Source: Syngnathus acus (lineage: Eukaryota > Chordata > Actinopteri > Syngnathiformes > Syngnathidae). From it: a DNA stretch of 64,000 nucleotides. The notes below the pieces were generated by a model. That model was given only the letters and a program-made list of their open reading frames with translations. It ran no database searches and had not been told where the DNA came from. The first letter of the stretch is position 1, and each line of letters begins with the position of its first letter. The position numbers and the translations under genes are program-made. The stretch spans positions 1,730,501 to 1,794,500 of the forward strand of contig NC_051101.1 of assembly GCF_901709675.1 (NCBI RefSeq), read 5' to 3'. This document shows, in pieces, positions 11,513-22,864 of the stretch.

Positions 11513-13825
11513 CTCTGAGGTTGGACGATCAATACGGTTTTCAAAGCTTCCCAGCTCAACTTTTGCCATTGACATTAATGTTATGTTCATCAATAGTGCC
11601 TTTTTATTTCTTTCCCTCTTCTTTGTTGCATAAATGAAGACCCCACTGCGAGGGGGCGTAGCCCCTGATTGATTACTAGGTTTTAGCCACAACACCTCAG
11701 ACACCCGGCTGCTTGTTTGCTGCGTTTAGGGAAGCCAGCGAAACGATCGGCGAGTGTGAGGGCCAATATTTATAGAGGATCTAACAAGTTCATTATCACC
11801 ATTTGAAGGAGGGAGGGGCGCATTCCATCAGCAGCAGTCTCGGTACAGTCGATAGCCGTGATCATTCTTCACGCGCTTTACCGCCGCGTCGACTTTTACG
11901 GCCGCCATGGGCTCGGCGCCGAAGCGTTTAGCGGCTAACGGCACTTTAATTGAGGGTCACATTTTAGCGCTCTACAATTGGCGACAGCCTGAGGATTTCG
12001 GATGGTGGACTCTTATTGGATAGCCCAGTATGGAAGCAGGAGTTCCGAGCTTTCAGTGTTCCATTTCCATTCCAATTTGGCTGGCTTGTTCCATAAACAT
12101 AAGCATTCTCCCGTTCAGACTGTTTGGCCTTTAGCTTAGTTCGGGAGCTAATAGGCTTGACCCCTTGCATGGGAATTCAAATAACGACACCCGGCTGTCG
12201 TGTAAATTGTGCCATCCAGGTAAAATGCAGAATCGGAGTGGAGGCACAGCAAACTAGCTAGGAAACTGCATGCTATCGTGTTAAAAATGAGCTAGCAAAT
12301 GTTAGGGGCGACTCAATCGGGACACTCAAAAGTTTTCAGCAAACGAATCACCGGCATGGAAGACTATTTGTCGTTCCATTAATGAATTTTTTTTTTAATT
12401 TTGGCACATTTCCTCACTCGACGTCATTTCAGCCTTCAGCAAGCAATTAGGCGATGAAAGCATTGCTTGGTAGGAGGGCAAGCATTTGTATTTCTCTTTT
12501 GACGCAGTTGACCCTTGTCGTGGAGGGGAGGCACTGACTCCCTTCCGACTCCCGCTTTTTTTCCCCTTATCGTTCGACCACTTAACCTCATATTTCACAG
12601 CTGAACTCAGCTAATTCCGAAAGCACCTTCCTCCTGATGAACAGCACTCCCAATACGGCCTCAGCACGCTTAATTACCCACGATTAAAGGCTAATGCTAA
12701 CGAGAAAATTGCTCTGTTATGAAACGACTTCAAAAGGAGTGAGGAGAATTGATTGGAGGGAGGGAAAAGTTGGGTGGTATGGCCACGGGTGCTAGGGAAG
12801 AGACCCCCTCAGCACCACCGACACCCCTCCCTTTGAGTGGCCCCAATGGAAGGCAGTAAGCCAACAGTCTGCTGGCAACGCCTGAAGCTGTGGACTATAA
12901 AATGATATTTAATATTCAACAACTGGAATGCACACGGATGAGTGGATCCGTATTTAAAACCCGTTTCCATTCTTTGCAGAGGATAAATAACAGCAGCACC
13001 TACAGAGGCAAAGCGAAAGCCTCTCGGATGGGTTTTTACAAATATAAACCTCAGCGGTCACCACCTCCTTCCGCGGGTCGGGTGTCTGGTGGCCGCAAAG
13101 CCCGCTCCCGTGTCACCCGGCAATTAGGCTCAGCAATCCAAGCATCCCAGTCCAATCTGGGGCACGGCAAACGAAGCAAATAAACTCTCAATTGGATTAT
13201 TTACGTCCCGTTTATCCCACTAAAAGCAGCGGGAGAAGGTGTTTGCGCGTAGCCGGCGGATATCAGCAACAGTAATAAGTGCAGCGGCTACAGTGATAAC
13301 AATTAGATTTGATTTCATTTGAGAATGCCTCCGCAGCTGCTCCCCACTCGCCCGCCCCTTAACCCCGCCCCTCTCTCTCTGGCTCCTCTCCCCCTAGATT
13401 AAAGTGGGTGTGTTAATTCGGTGGTGTAGCGATCGAAGGGCTCTGGCAACAATGGGAAATGGGCTATTGATCAGAACAGCTCAGATTAAGACTAGGCACT
13501 GGAGCTCTTTCTTGCTTTCTTTCCCTTCGCCTTTCTCTCCATTTCCCACCTTTTTCCTCCTGTCTTCCTGTCTGTCCTGCTTGTGTCAACCCCCCTAAAC
13601 CCACCATCGCCCCCCCCCCATCACCACCCCGACAAACCCTTTCCTCCCTCTCCCACAAAGAAGAAGGCATCCAGTCAGTCTATGAAGATTTTCTTGTCTG
13701 TCCTGAGTGTCCTTCCTCGCTGTCTCTCGTTCTCTCTCATGTTGGCCCGCAGTGGAAAACAAAGACCGATGTGCGACAGTACGACACCAGATTCCAGGAA
13801 CGTTTTAAACGTTGCAGCCCTCAAT

Positions 13826-13840
13826 CCACCAGAGGGCGCC
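13826..13840 (+). promoter_or_regulatory. CTCF-like motif, forward
   Basis: CCACCAGAGGGCGCC is an exact match to the strong CTCF core consensus. No repeat was recognised around it. Confidence 0.5.
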
Positions 13841-14189
13841 CATCTGAATGAATGTTATTCGGGATGCCTACCAGGCCATACGCATAACAATAATCAAGGC
13901 CAGTCAAAGTCCACCTACCGGATAGCCCAGAGAGCCCTAATCCTATGGTGTTGGAGGTGTTAAGTAATAAAACCATTTTTTTTCAAAAATCCTCCTCGAT
14001 TTGCTTAGAAAACAATCACGGCTGACAACCATAAAAGTGACTTACTGAGTATCATCCAAAGATCAAAGTCAACAATCTGAAGTCATTCTCGTGTGGGTTG
14101 GGATGTTTTCGTGTTGTTAGTGGAGAAGATCCTACTTAGCAGGCAGACCTTTTTGCGTTGCCCTTGGTTGTTCTGAGTCCTGCTTTGCC

Positions 14190-14310
14190 CAACTGCTGAA
14201 TGGTGTTCCACAAGGTTCAATTTTGGGGCCCCTACTTGTTTTCGTTGTATTTCTGCTCCCTGGGTTCCATATTAAGAAAGAAGAATTTCATGGACAGCAC
14301 TTCGTAGAAA
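14190..14310 (+). pseudogene. LINE reverse-transcriptase relic
   Basis: The frame from 14199 gives NGVPQGSILGPLLVF, the palm-domain motif of non-LTR reverse transcriptases. It is followed after a frame change by a decayed LPLGS-like stretch of the type seen in L2/Rex-like elements. Only about 120 bp can be read and no endonuclease or tail was found, so this is a dead fragment. Confidence 0.75.
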
Positions 14311-15663
14311 GCAATGTTTGTTTTTAAAATGCTCCGTGACTCACATTTGTGTGGTGTTTAGTATTGAATTCTTACAGCTACAGAATTTCATTGTAATTTG
14401 GAGGGCACTGCTAATTTGATTAGTAGTTAAGTCACAAATGCACTACCTGTATGGAAAATCATTTGACTTTAAATCCAAACCAATCAACTGAAAACCAATG
14501 CGTACTTTAGCCTCCAGAAAAGAGCAGTATAGGACTGGACTAGCCAGCAAGACACAGCGCCGCCACTGACCTTTTAGCAGCTCGCATTGCCTCGAGTGGA
14601 CACGCATTCAGGTGAGATCTCAGAAAGCAATCCGTCACAGGGACCCTGGCGTGGCACCCCAATAAAAAGGTGTGCCCGTCAAAAGCGTGCCAAAATTAGC
14701 TGTCATGATCAGGCCCCGGGACACGAGACATTGGATTTGCATCGAATGGACATAAAAAGCCGCCAAATGTGAGCAGACAGCAAATCCATACGGTGAAAAG
14801 TGAGCCGGGGATCCTCGCCTCTACTTATATTAATTAACTCAGTCAATGGGGATGTGATAGGTCAGTTATTCATCCTCTTGCCGAGCCTGGCCACTCTGTC
14901 AAACAGTCCTCCCAGGTGTCTCGTGCACGCGTGTACACACGCTCGGCACGAACTGCAGTGCGGTGCTTCGAACTTGCTGGAGTGTTTCACGTCCGCGCCG
15001 GCTTTTGCCCTTAGCCAACGATAGAGATGACCACGCATGCACCACGCATGCACCACGTAGCGGTGGCCACTTCAGGGGACTCTATGGGCAACTATGAAGA
15101 TTTCATACGCTGAATGTGTGACGTTCCCGTTCACTGATATGTGGCAACACACGCGCGGTGGCTGGTTGTGAAACCCCCAAAAGTGATGGGAATGATTCAA
15201 AGCTATCCATCAAGTTCTCCTAAATGTATTTCTTTCCAGTTGATCCCCATCATTCACGAGCCCAGCGTAGAAATACATCCTCCACACATTCATCAGCTCT
15301 CTTGTCTTCGAACTGCGCCACATTTTCCCCTAACGACCATTTGTTTTTTTCCCCCTCAAGAACTTGAGTCCACTTGTGTCCACTTTGCTGATCCGCTTGT
15401 CATATAGACTCCAGCCTTGCACAAAGTGACTTCCAAGGCTTTACCCAATTGATTATGAAGCGGCCGATCGGCGATCAATTAGACAATTAAAGTGCGTTAA
15501 GGGCAGGGTCGATGACGGCACGTCTCCTGGATGCCTTGTCGTTGCCATCGCATTGGATGGATTAGAACGGAACTCAGCGCAGAGCTTTGTGTGAAAGCTA
15601 AAAGCCCGCAGCCGCTACGGGGCATGACCTCTTGTTAGCCACGTTTAAGGACCCCCCCTTTCC

Positions 15664-15665
<2 letters not shown>

Positions 15666-15741
<76 letters not shown>
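15666..15741. repeat. (CA)n microsatellite
   Basis: Pure CA dinucleotide array of about 38 units. Confidence 0.97.
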
Positions 15742-15743
<2 letters not shown>

Positions 15744-16007
15744 CCACTCATGCTTGTTTGACGTTGAAAACCAACAACTGGCAGCTCTCCAAGAAGCAGT
15801 CCCACATCCCCTACCCTTTTCATTTGTCTCTTTGTCAGAAAAGTAATCTCAAGGTGACGTGATATTACAATTAAGACCCAGACCAAAATCCAACAAATCT
15901 GCTGGTTACGCTAAACATTAACAAAACATGAAAAACATTCTTGCAGGCAATAAAAAAAGACAAGCAACAACCTCAACAGTTTCTTTGAAATGTCCTGAAA
16001 GAATCTA

Positions 16008-16040
16008 AACCCAGACCTTAACCCAATAGAAAATCTGCAA
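16008..16040 (+). pseudogene. Tc1/mariner transposase fragment
   Basis: One frame reads NPDLNPIENLQ, the conserved stretch near the catalytic centre of Tc1-like transposases. Surrounding sequence is too decayed to extend the frame. A second copy of the same motif lies 500 bp downstream, with a MITE between them. Confidence 0.7.
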
Positions 16041-16066
16041 TGAAACATGGAGTAAAAAATGTAATA

Positions 16067-16380
16067 CAGTGATCACTCGCTACTTTGCGTTTCGTTTATT
16101 GCGGCTTCACTACATCGCGGATTTTTTTTCCAAATTAAAAAAAACATTTAAAAGTCAAAATAAAACTTCTAAATTGAGGAAACATGTGTCTAACCTTTAG
16201 GACAATGTAGTATTGCTCCAAATGTTCGTTTACATTCCTTTAGAAGTCCGTTTTCGCGTGTTAGCACGATCGCGAATTAGCATCTTTCTGCTAACTCGTT
16301 AGCCTGCCCAGTACTTCTTATTGGTGACCGTACTTCGCGGATTTCACTTATCGCGGGTGGTTTTTGGAACTAATTATCCA
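16067..16380 (+). mobile_element. pogo/Tigger-like MITE, right end truncated
   Basis: It starts with TA/CAGTGATCACTCGCTAC and contains TCACTACATCGCGGATTTTT, CACGATCGCGAATTAGCATC and CGCGGATTTCACTTATCGCG. It aligns with the interrupted copy at 34969-37665, so this locus shows the element without nested insertions. The right terminal repeat is missing after about 16380. Assignment to pogo/Tigger rests on TIR resemblance and the TA flank. Confidence 0.75.
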
Positions 16381-16541
16381 CAATATTTTTTTTCAATAGG
16401 CACAATTAGAAGAAAAACAGACTACCATCAGTTCGACATGTCCTGTAAAATGCTAAAACTTTAAAACTTAAAATCTGTAAGGAGTAATGGATTAAAGGCA
16501 GGAAAATATCAATTCCTTTGATGTGGCCTTTGAGAAGCCAA

Positions 16542-16574
16542 AACCCAGACCTAAACCCGATAGAAAATCTGTGT
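16542..16574 (+). pseudogene. Second Tc1/mariner transposase fragment
   Basis: One frame reads NPDLNPIENLC, the same catalytic-region motif as at 16008. The two fragments flank the MITE. They could be a local duplication or two insertions of one family; the sequence does not decide between these. Confidence 0.68.
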
Positions 16575-16673
16575 TAAAGGAAGCGAGAACAGGCTGCTCA
16601 TTTGGGGGCCTTGAACGTACAACTTGAACGTCCCCCAGGGGCATTTCTGCCAGAAAACACTCAAGTCAACTCA

Positions 16674-16732
16674 ACACACATACACACACACACACACACG
16701 CACACACATACACACATACACACACACACGCT
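16674..16732. repeat. Imperfect (CA)n microsatellite
   Basis: CA tract with CG and TA interruptions. Confidence 0.9.
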
Positions 16733-16893
16733 CGCTGGCCCGACAGACACAGGAGCGGAAACGGGTCGAATCCTACTTCAAATTCTTTTTCCTCTCGGCT
16801 TGTCGACCGGGGAAAACAAACCGACCCGAGGCACCGCGGATGGGGATTTACTAATTAACTACTTACACACACGCGCACGTGTGCGAGAAAGAA

Positions 16894-16896
<3 letters not shown>

Positions 16897-16932
<36 letters not shown>

Positions 16933-16942
16933 CGAGAGAGAG

Positions 16943-17016
<74 letters not shown>
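16897..17016. repeat. (GA)n microsatellite
   Basis: About 60 GA units with a few AA and GC interruptions, followed directly by a pyrimidine-rich stretch (17025-17100). It lies just upstream of a candidate leader exon, so it could act as a GAGA-type promoter element. The role is inference. Confidence 0.95.
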
Positions 17017-17020
<4 letters not shown>

Positions 17021-17039
17021 CCCTCCCCTCCCTCCTCGC

Positions 17040-17248
17040 ATCCTTCCATCCACTCCCCCCTCCCCCTCCTCCTCCTTGGCTCCATCTCCTCGCCTGCCTC
17101 CCCTGCGCTGTCCTCGGTGGCTTCAGGTTGCTAGTCGAGTGTTACATCTCGGCGCGCGCGTTTGGATGGACTGACAGCTTTGCTCACTTTCCCCCCAAAA
17201 GACAAAAAAAAAAGAAAAAAGAAAGAAAACAGCAGGCCAAAACTACAG
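17040..17248 (+). other. Candidate non-coding first exon ending in a consensus donor
   Basis: The sequence ACTACAG/GTAAGTTT at 17248/17249 is a near-perfect splice donor. It is preceded by CT-rich and CpG-containing DNA (GGCGCGCGCG near 17150) and the GA array. The frame phase does not fit the ETS-domain exon directly, so it would be a 5' UTR exon. The nearest downstream gene is the ETS repressor, whose first coding exon has acceptors at 43673 and 43682, implying a 26-kb first intron. The start at 17040 is arbitrary. Confidence 0.3.
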
Positions 17249-19577
17249 GTAAGTTTGACCTTTGTCTTGCTCCGGCACCGAACCTCGTCCCCGTCATGTT
17301 TCGCTTCGCCTCAGTATTGTGCGCTGTAGGAAAAGTTGTTTGACTCAAAGTAGAATGTCACGCGTGTTGGATGTGCTGCGTCATCGGCGTGGGCTGTGTG
17401 TTGCATTTCGAGTCTTTTGGGTTTGAGCGAGGGAAAAGTTGGGTTCCGCAACGCTTTGATTTGGATCAGAGTCGGATCCGTTTTTACGGACTAAATCGAC
17501 ATTTAAAAACACACACACGTGATGTGTCGTTTACTGTGCACGTGCTGGCAGGCTATACATTTTGGGCATAAAGGTAATGGAGGATGCTTTAGTTTCGTGT
17601 CCGCCTTGGCCCGCATTAGCCTCTTTTACGTGTTGCCATTTGTTCGAGCCCTCACCTCCACGCAGCTTTGCATCCATCAGTCAATTAAGCATGCACGCGC
17701 ACGCGCGCACGCACATTGCATACGCACACACTCGACCGTTCAACACAAACATTGCGTGTCTTTTAATGTTAATTCTTGTCTTGAATTTTTGGGGTGCAAA
17801 ACTTTTTTGTAACCTATTTGCACTCTTCTTCTTTCCCAAGTTTTTCTCGCCCATAAACTATAACGTTCACCTCGTGGGATTGAAAGCGAAAAAGAATATT
17901 AGATTTTTTTGCGGTTCTTTCTGTTTTGTTTTCAGACGTCCACGCAGCTTTTGATACATATTCATGAAACGTGTGTGTGTTTGTGGGCGCGCGCCGCGCC
18001 TCGGGTGCGTGCGATCCCGTCAATGATTTGTGGCGGCATATGTGTTTGCCGATCGATCCACGCATGTAACTATTGCAGATGAAGAGGCCAATCAATTGAT
18101 ACTCTCAATCCGCGGCCCGTCTTTGCTTCTACTCCCTCTTCTTGATGTTTTTCTCTTGCGCGTACTCGCACGCATGCAGTCAATTTTAAACTATGCATAA
18201 CGCAGCCTGCAGCTTCAGTTTTGGACACAACCGAATTTTTTTCATTTTGTAAATAATAAGATTAAGGTGAATATTTGAGCGAATGGCAAGTTAAGCGCAC
18301 CAAAAATCGGTGATTGTCACTAATGCATGTCATGTAAATATTTGTTTTGCTATTATTATCATCAATTCAGATTCTCTTATAAAATGTGTGTTTAAGCTCC
18401 GATCCAAATTGCGTCGTTAACATTTTCTTAAATTGAGGATAGAATGAAATAAAAACAAACGGCCGAATAATCCAGCAATATTTGTTTTTAGTGTACGGAT
18501 TTTTAAGTGCGAACTGGTTGTTATTTTTTGATTGTTGGAGTGCTTTTTTTTATTTTTTATTTCTCGGGTTTGTTTGGTGATTTAAGTGAGCCGGAGCAGA
18601 ATAACACGATTTCGCCAAAAGTAAGGCTTTTTGGTTTTATCCAAATTAATTTGAGGAATGACAGTAAATTGTATTTGTTGTGATTTTATTTATTATTTTA
18701 TTTATTACAAACGGAGTGTGAAAGCTATTTCCCTTGGGTCAGTCGTTGTTTGGTTTTTTTTCACTCCTTAAGGCCTTCTGCTTCTTTCTTTCTGCTTCTG
18801 CTGCTGCGCGACGGAAGCTGAGAAAGTTTGACAATGTCGTACTTTAATTAGTGTAATAATCAACTGCGCTTTCCCGCCGTTTGAAGGCGTTGAGTTGTCA
18901 CGTGATGAACGTGCGGCTCATTAGCGGCTGGTCGATTTTTGTTGCAGGCTGAGCGGATCCACATTTAGCTCCTCGCAAGGCCTTCAAATCACAACACGCC
19001 ACTTTTTCTTTTTCTATGGCGCGAAAATTGTTGGGGCAAAAAAAATCCAAATATCCGCAAAATTACCGACCTGAAATGCAAACAAATATATTTATTTTAT
19101 TATATGTCCCCGACATAAAATTGCTGTTGTTGGAACAACAAAAAAGTAGATAGAAGTCAAAATGACCTTATTTTACATCATGTCAAAATCAACTGAGTTT
19201 TGAACTCAATTAAGACAGGTTAACTTGTTGATGCATGTTAATGTATTTTGTTTATATTTTATAAACCACTTTGTGTGCGCGCTGTTCACAGTAAATAATA
19301 AAACATAAAATTAAATTAAATCGTTCCTTACAAGTTACATCCATGTGAATTCAAAGTTAAAATATTATTTTGTGATAACCACCCAAGTGATTTGAAAAAA
19401 GTCTGTCAAACAATAACAGTAAATAAAAAACCATTTGACAATAATAAAAAAATTTACACCGTCAAATGTAAGTATATGGTTTTATATCCCAGTTTTTGAT
19501 CTCTTAGAAATCGAACGCATTGTTGCGCATTCATTTTAGTTTGACGTGCGTCATTTTTTTTTTTTTTTAATATATAG

Positions 19578-19711
19578 AGACGCCGAAGTTTTTCGAGCCT
19601 TTGCGGACCGAGTCGCAGCGGCGAGCGCCAACTCGCGCGAGGCCGACACACGGCGGTCGGGCTTCGGCCTCAGGTGCATCGCTGAGGCGGGGCGACGGCG
19701 AACTCCAGCAG
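19578..19711 (+). other. Candidate GC-rich internal exon, splice-site bounded
   Basis: A 134-bp GC- and CpG-rich island in AT-rich surroundings. On its left is a run of about 15 T residues and AATATATAG (acceptor-like); on its right is CTCCAGCAG/GTAGGG (donor-like). Both sides therefore look spliceable. No frame matches a family I know. It may be a leader exon of the ETS gene, an exon of a non-coding RNA, or chance. Confidence 0.3.
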
Positions 19712-20034
19712 GTAGGGCAAACTTTCACATTTTCACTCGCCATTGATGGCGGCAAAATATTGTCACATTCAAAAATTTCAAAGTAAGACGACAGTTTTTG
19801 TAAGCGGAATTAAACCCGCTGGCATGAGACCAAATGCGTACAAAATTTATCAAATGTCTCTTCCAAGCCCTCAAACATAATCAGAATGTATAAGAAACGA
19901 TATTTTGTGGAATCAACATCATAACATCAGACATAAAGACAATTGCAAAATTGCACATGTTTGGGATCAACATGTTGAATGTATATATATATATACTATA
20001 ATATATATTATATATATATAATCTTGAATATACT

Positions 20035-20077
20035 TCCATCCATCCATTTTCTGTACCGCTTTGTCCCCACGGGGGTC
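20035..20077 (-). mobile_element. SINE tail fragment, inverted
   Basis: CATCCATTTTCTGTACCGCT followed by TTGTCCCCACGGG is the complement of the tail of the 9097-9458 SINE. The head is absent. Confidence 0.7.
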
Positions 20078-21108
20078 CTTTGTTTATTAAGGAATTTATT
20101 GAGGTGAAGTTTTGTCTCGAGAGGTGGGGGAAATGTTTCTATGAAGGTGAACCTAAAAATGGCACGCCTTCTTTTCCAGACTTTTTTGTCTGGTGGTTGG
20201 TGTAAGCTGAACGAGATGCTTCTGTTAAAAAATGACTGGCAAAATTAGAGTGACTGACTCAACTGACAAAAAAGAGAAGAAAGTCCAGTACACACTTCAA
20301 TGGTTCTTAAGTACCAAAGTAAAAAGTAAAGGTGCAATTCTCTTGCTTTCAATGATATTTATGCCAGGTCTATTTTGAGCCCCCTCCACAAAATGTTCAG
20401 TTGTATTCAGTTTCCTTCCCATTTTTACATTTAATTGTGCACTCCTTTTAAAACGTTTATCTGTAATACATTTTAATCATACAATTAAGTTGAGCTTTTC
20501 TTCTATAGCCTGTTAATGTTCAAACTGTGTATAATGTTACAGTGGCTTACAATTAGATTTAATAAAAGACATGTAGCACTGAAATATCGTAATAACAGAT
20601 GAATGGAATGTAAAACAAATCAGTTTGTTTGTCTTCGTAAAGTCATCGTGACTTTACCTTTCAAAACTACCGTGAAAGATTCTGCAGTAGTATTGTTTTA
20701 TTTGCAGAAGATAAAGAATATATGCCACCCAGTATTGTATTGTTGGTCTACCTGAGTTGCTGCACCCTTTGTTTTCAATCAGTCATTGCATATTTTGCAG
20801 TCTGTTAGCATTAAGCGAAGTAGATTTAACGCAAAACCGATGCAATTAATTTTAAACACACAATTTTCTTATGTCTGTTTTATGTTTAGATTTTGAGTAA
20901 TCTTGAAGCCCCGTTTTTGAAAAAGTGATCGCTATCCGCTAAACTGCTGCTTGTTATGGAGCTCACATGCCGCCGTACGAAGGCGCTCTCGTTAGTGTGC
21001 AAAAATGTTTCCTGCGTAGATTCACGGCTGAATGCAATGTCGCAGCCGACTTCTCAAAGGTGCGTTGTTGCCGGCAGCCATTCACGCTGAAAATGGGAGC
21101 CCTGAAGG

Positions 21109-21135
21109 CACACACACACGCACACACACACACAC

Positions 21136-21191
<56 letters not shown>
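21109..21191. repeat. (CA)n microsatellite
   Basis: CA array with two CG interruptions; a shorter CA tract follows at 21355-21380. Confidence 0.96.
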
Positions 21192-21193
<2 letters not shown>

Positions 21194-21920
21194 CCCAAAG
21201 TCTTTCCTGCGCGATATGAGCCCCTCGGCTCGTCTTCAAATGTGCATCTCACTATTCATTATTCAGCGCTCATTACAAGTTGTGCTCAGGTGCTGCTTTC
21301 TTCACGACCTGTTCCACGTGGAGAAGATTGCTGGGGGAGGGGGCGATTTAACCCCCCACACACACACACACGCACACGCAAACCCCCACCTTGTTGTCTG
21401 CACCTAAGTACAAACTTGTACCCAACGATAAGAGTGTCAGCTTTCTATTTTTCACCACCGTCGGCGTCGTTGGCGCTTGGCGGAGTGGCTGCCGGGCGTG
21501 AAAGGTCACATAATCAATGGCGCGCAATTTGACAAATCCCCACCGCTGTCCTTATCGGCCTCGTGGGCATTTTGAAGCAGCGCGAGGAGCGGACGCCGAT
21601 ATATGCCTTAATCCCGGAGCCAAGCTGCTGAAGTTTACCGTCAAACTAAACAGACAACAAAGAGAACGGCACATTGTGTATGTACAACAAACTCCTAGCT
21701 TAGCTTTTAGTCCACTGTTAGCTTAAGGCATAAAATGGGAAATGGACTTTAAGCACCTGATATTTGAGCACAAACTACAGTAACACTTCAAAAACAATGT
21801 ACTCCGTCATACCTTCTTTATCCTCGGTGGGGAGCTGAGCTCTCAGTTGTCTATTTGTACTTCAAACCAAAATGGCTGACTTCCAGCCAATCTCACGTTG
21901 ACACTTTCTTTGCTGAAAGC

Positions 21921-21934
21921 TTCCAGGGGGCGCT
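21921..21934 (+). promoter_or_regulatory. CTCF-like motif, forward
   Basis: TTCCAGGGGGCGCT fits the CTCF core with one weak position. Confidence 0.35.
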
Positions 21935-22822
21935 CTTGCTAGTACAGTCAACAGCTCTGAGCTGGATGGAAACAAAAGGTGTGAGAGCTGTGGAGGCGTC
22001 GTGTGGTGTGTTGAGGCCGCCTGCAGCTGAGTGCAACCAACAGGAAAATTAGATTTTTTTTTTTTTTTAAATCCCAGTCTTTTGCCATAACAGACTGGAC
22101 CCACTTTTTTAGCATGCATTACCAAGTAACAACAAAACTGTATGTTTGTGACGACAAGACGGCTCAGCGCTTGGTATGCTGTAAGGGTAGAATGACAGCA
22201 TATTTTTGCACTTAGTGAAGCAGCATGTGGCTCTTGGTCATTCTGAGATGTTTGTAACTGAACACACTGAAAACTACTGGGTCAAAAAAAATATTTGGGT
22301 CAAAAATGGGCACACTACTTATGTCAATTTGATCCAACTTTCTGGGTTGCTTTGTACAAAATAAAATAATAACTGAATTATTTTTTTGTTTTTGGACCCA
22401 GCAGTTTCAAAACTGTATCTGTCAGCTCAAAGGTTAATAGAAGTGTGGCAGGATATTTGTACACTTGGTGAAGCAGCATGTACTAGCTCTTAAGCCAGTG
22501 TCATTTGAAACATTCTGTTCCGTGTAAGTCTCAGCGAGGAGGAGAGCGAGGGCAGCGAGATGAAGTCAACTTGTCCCCGCTCAGTCATTAATCCGATTTA
22601 AGAGCAATTAAGGTGAGACCGATTCCTTCCTTGGCTAAGAAAGAAATGGATGACGAGGGCGGGTACAGGGAGAGGAGGAGGACAAAGACGAGTGGGCAAA
22701 AGACTTCACGTTTGATCGAGACAAAATCCCTGTAGAGACTTCAGTCTAGTTGATGTCCGAAAGGAGTCCGATAAGGTTTGGTGACGTCTCAATATTATCC
22801 TTGTCTATATGTACCTTGTCTA

Positions 22823-22864
22823 CCACTAGATGGCGCCACGTGTGCTCTTTGCCGCCATCTAGTG
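22823..22864. promoter_or_regulatory. Convergent pair of CTCF-like motifs
   Basis: CCACTAGATGGCGCC on the plus strand (22823-22837) faces CACTAGATGGCGGC on the minus strand (22851-22864) with 13 bp between. Each matches the CCACTAGATGGC variant of the CTCF core. The pair also forms an inverted repeat. Binding is inferred. Confidence 0.5.

Noticed and set aside
16602-17343. Arg-Glu and Ser-Leu repeat open frames near 17 kb
   Set aside because: They are products of the GA microsatellite read in different frames, with no family similarity outside the repeat.
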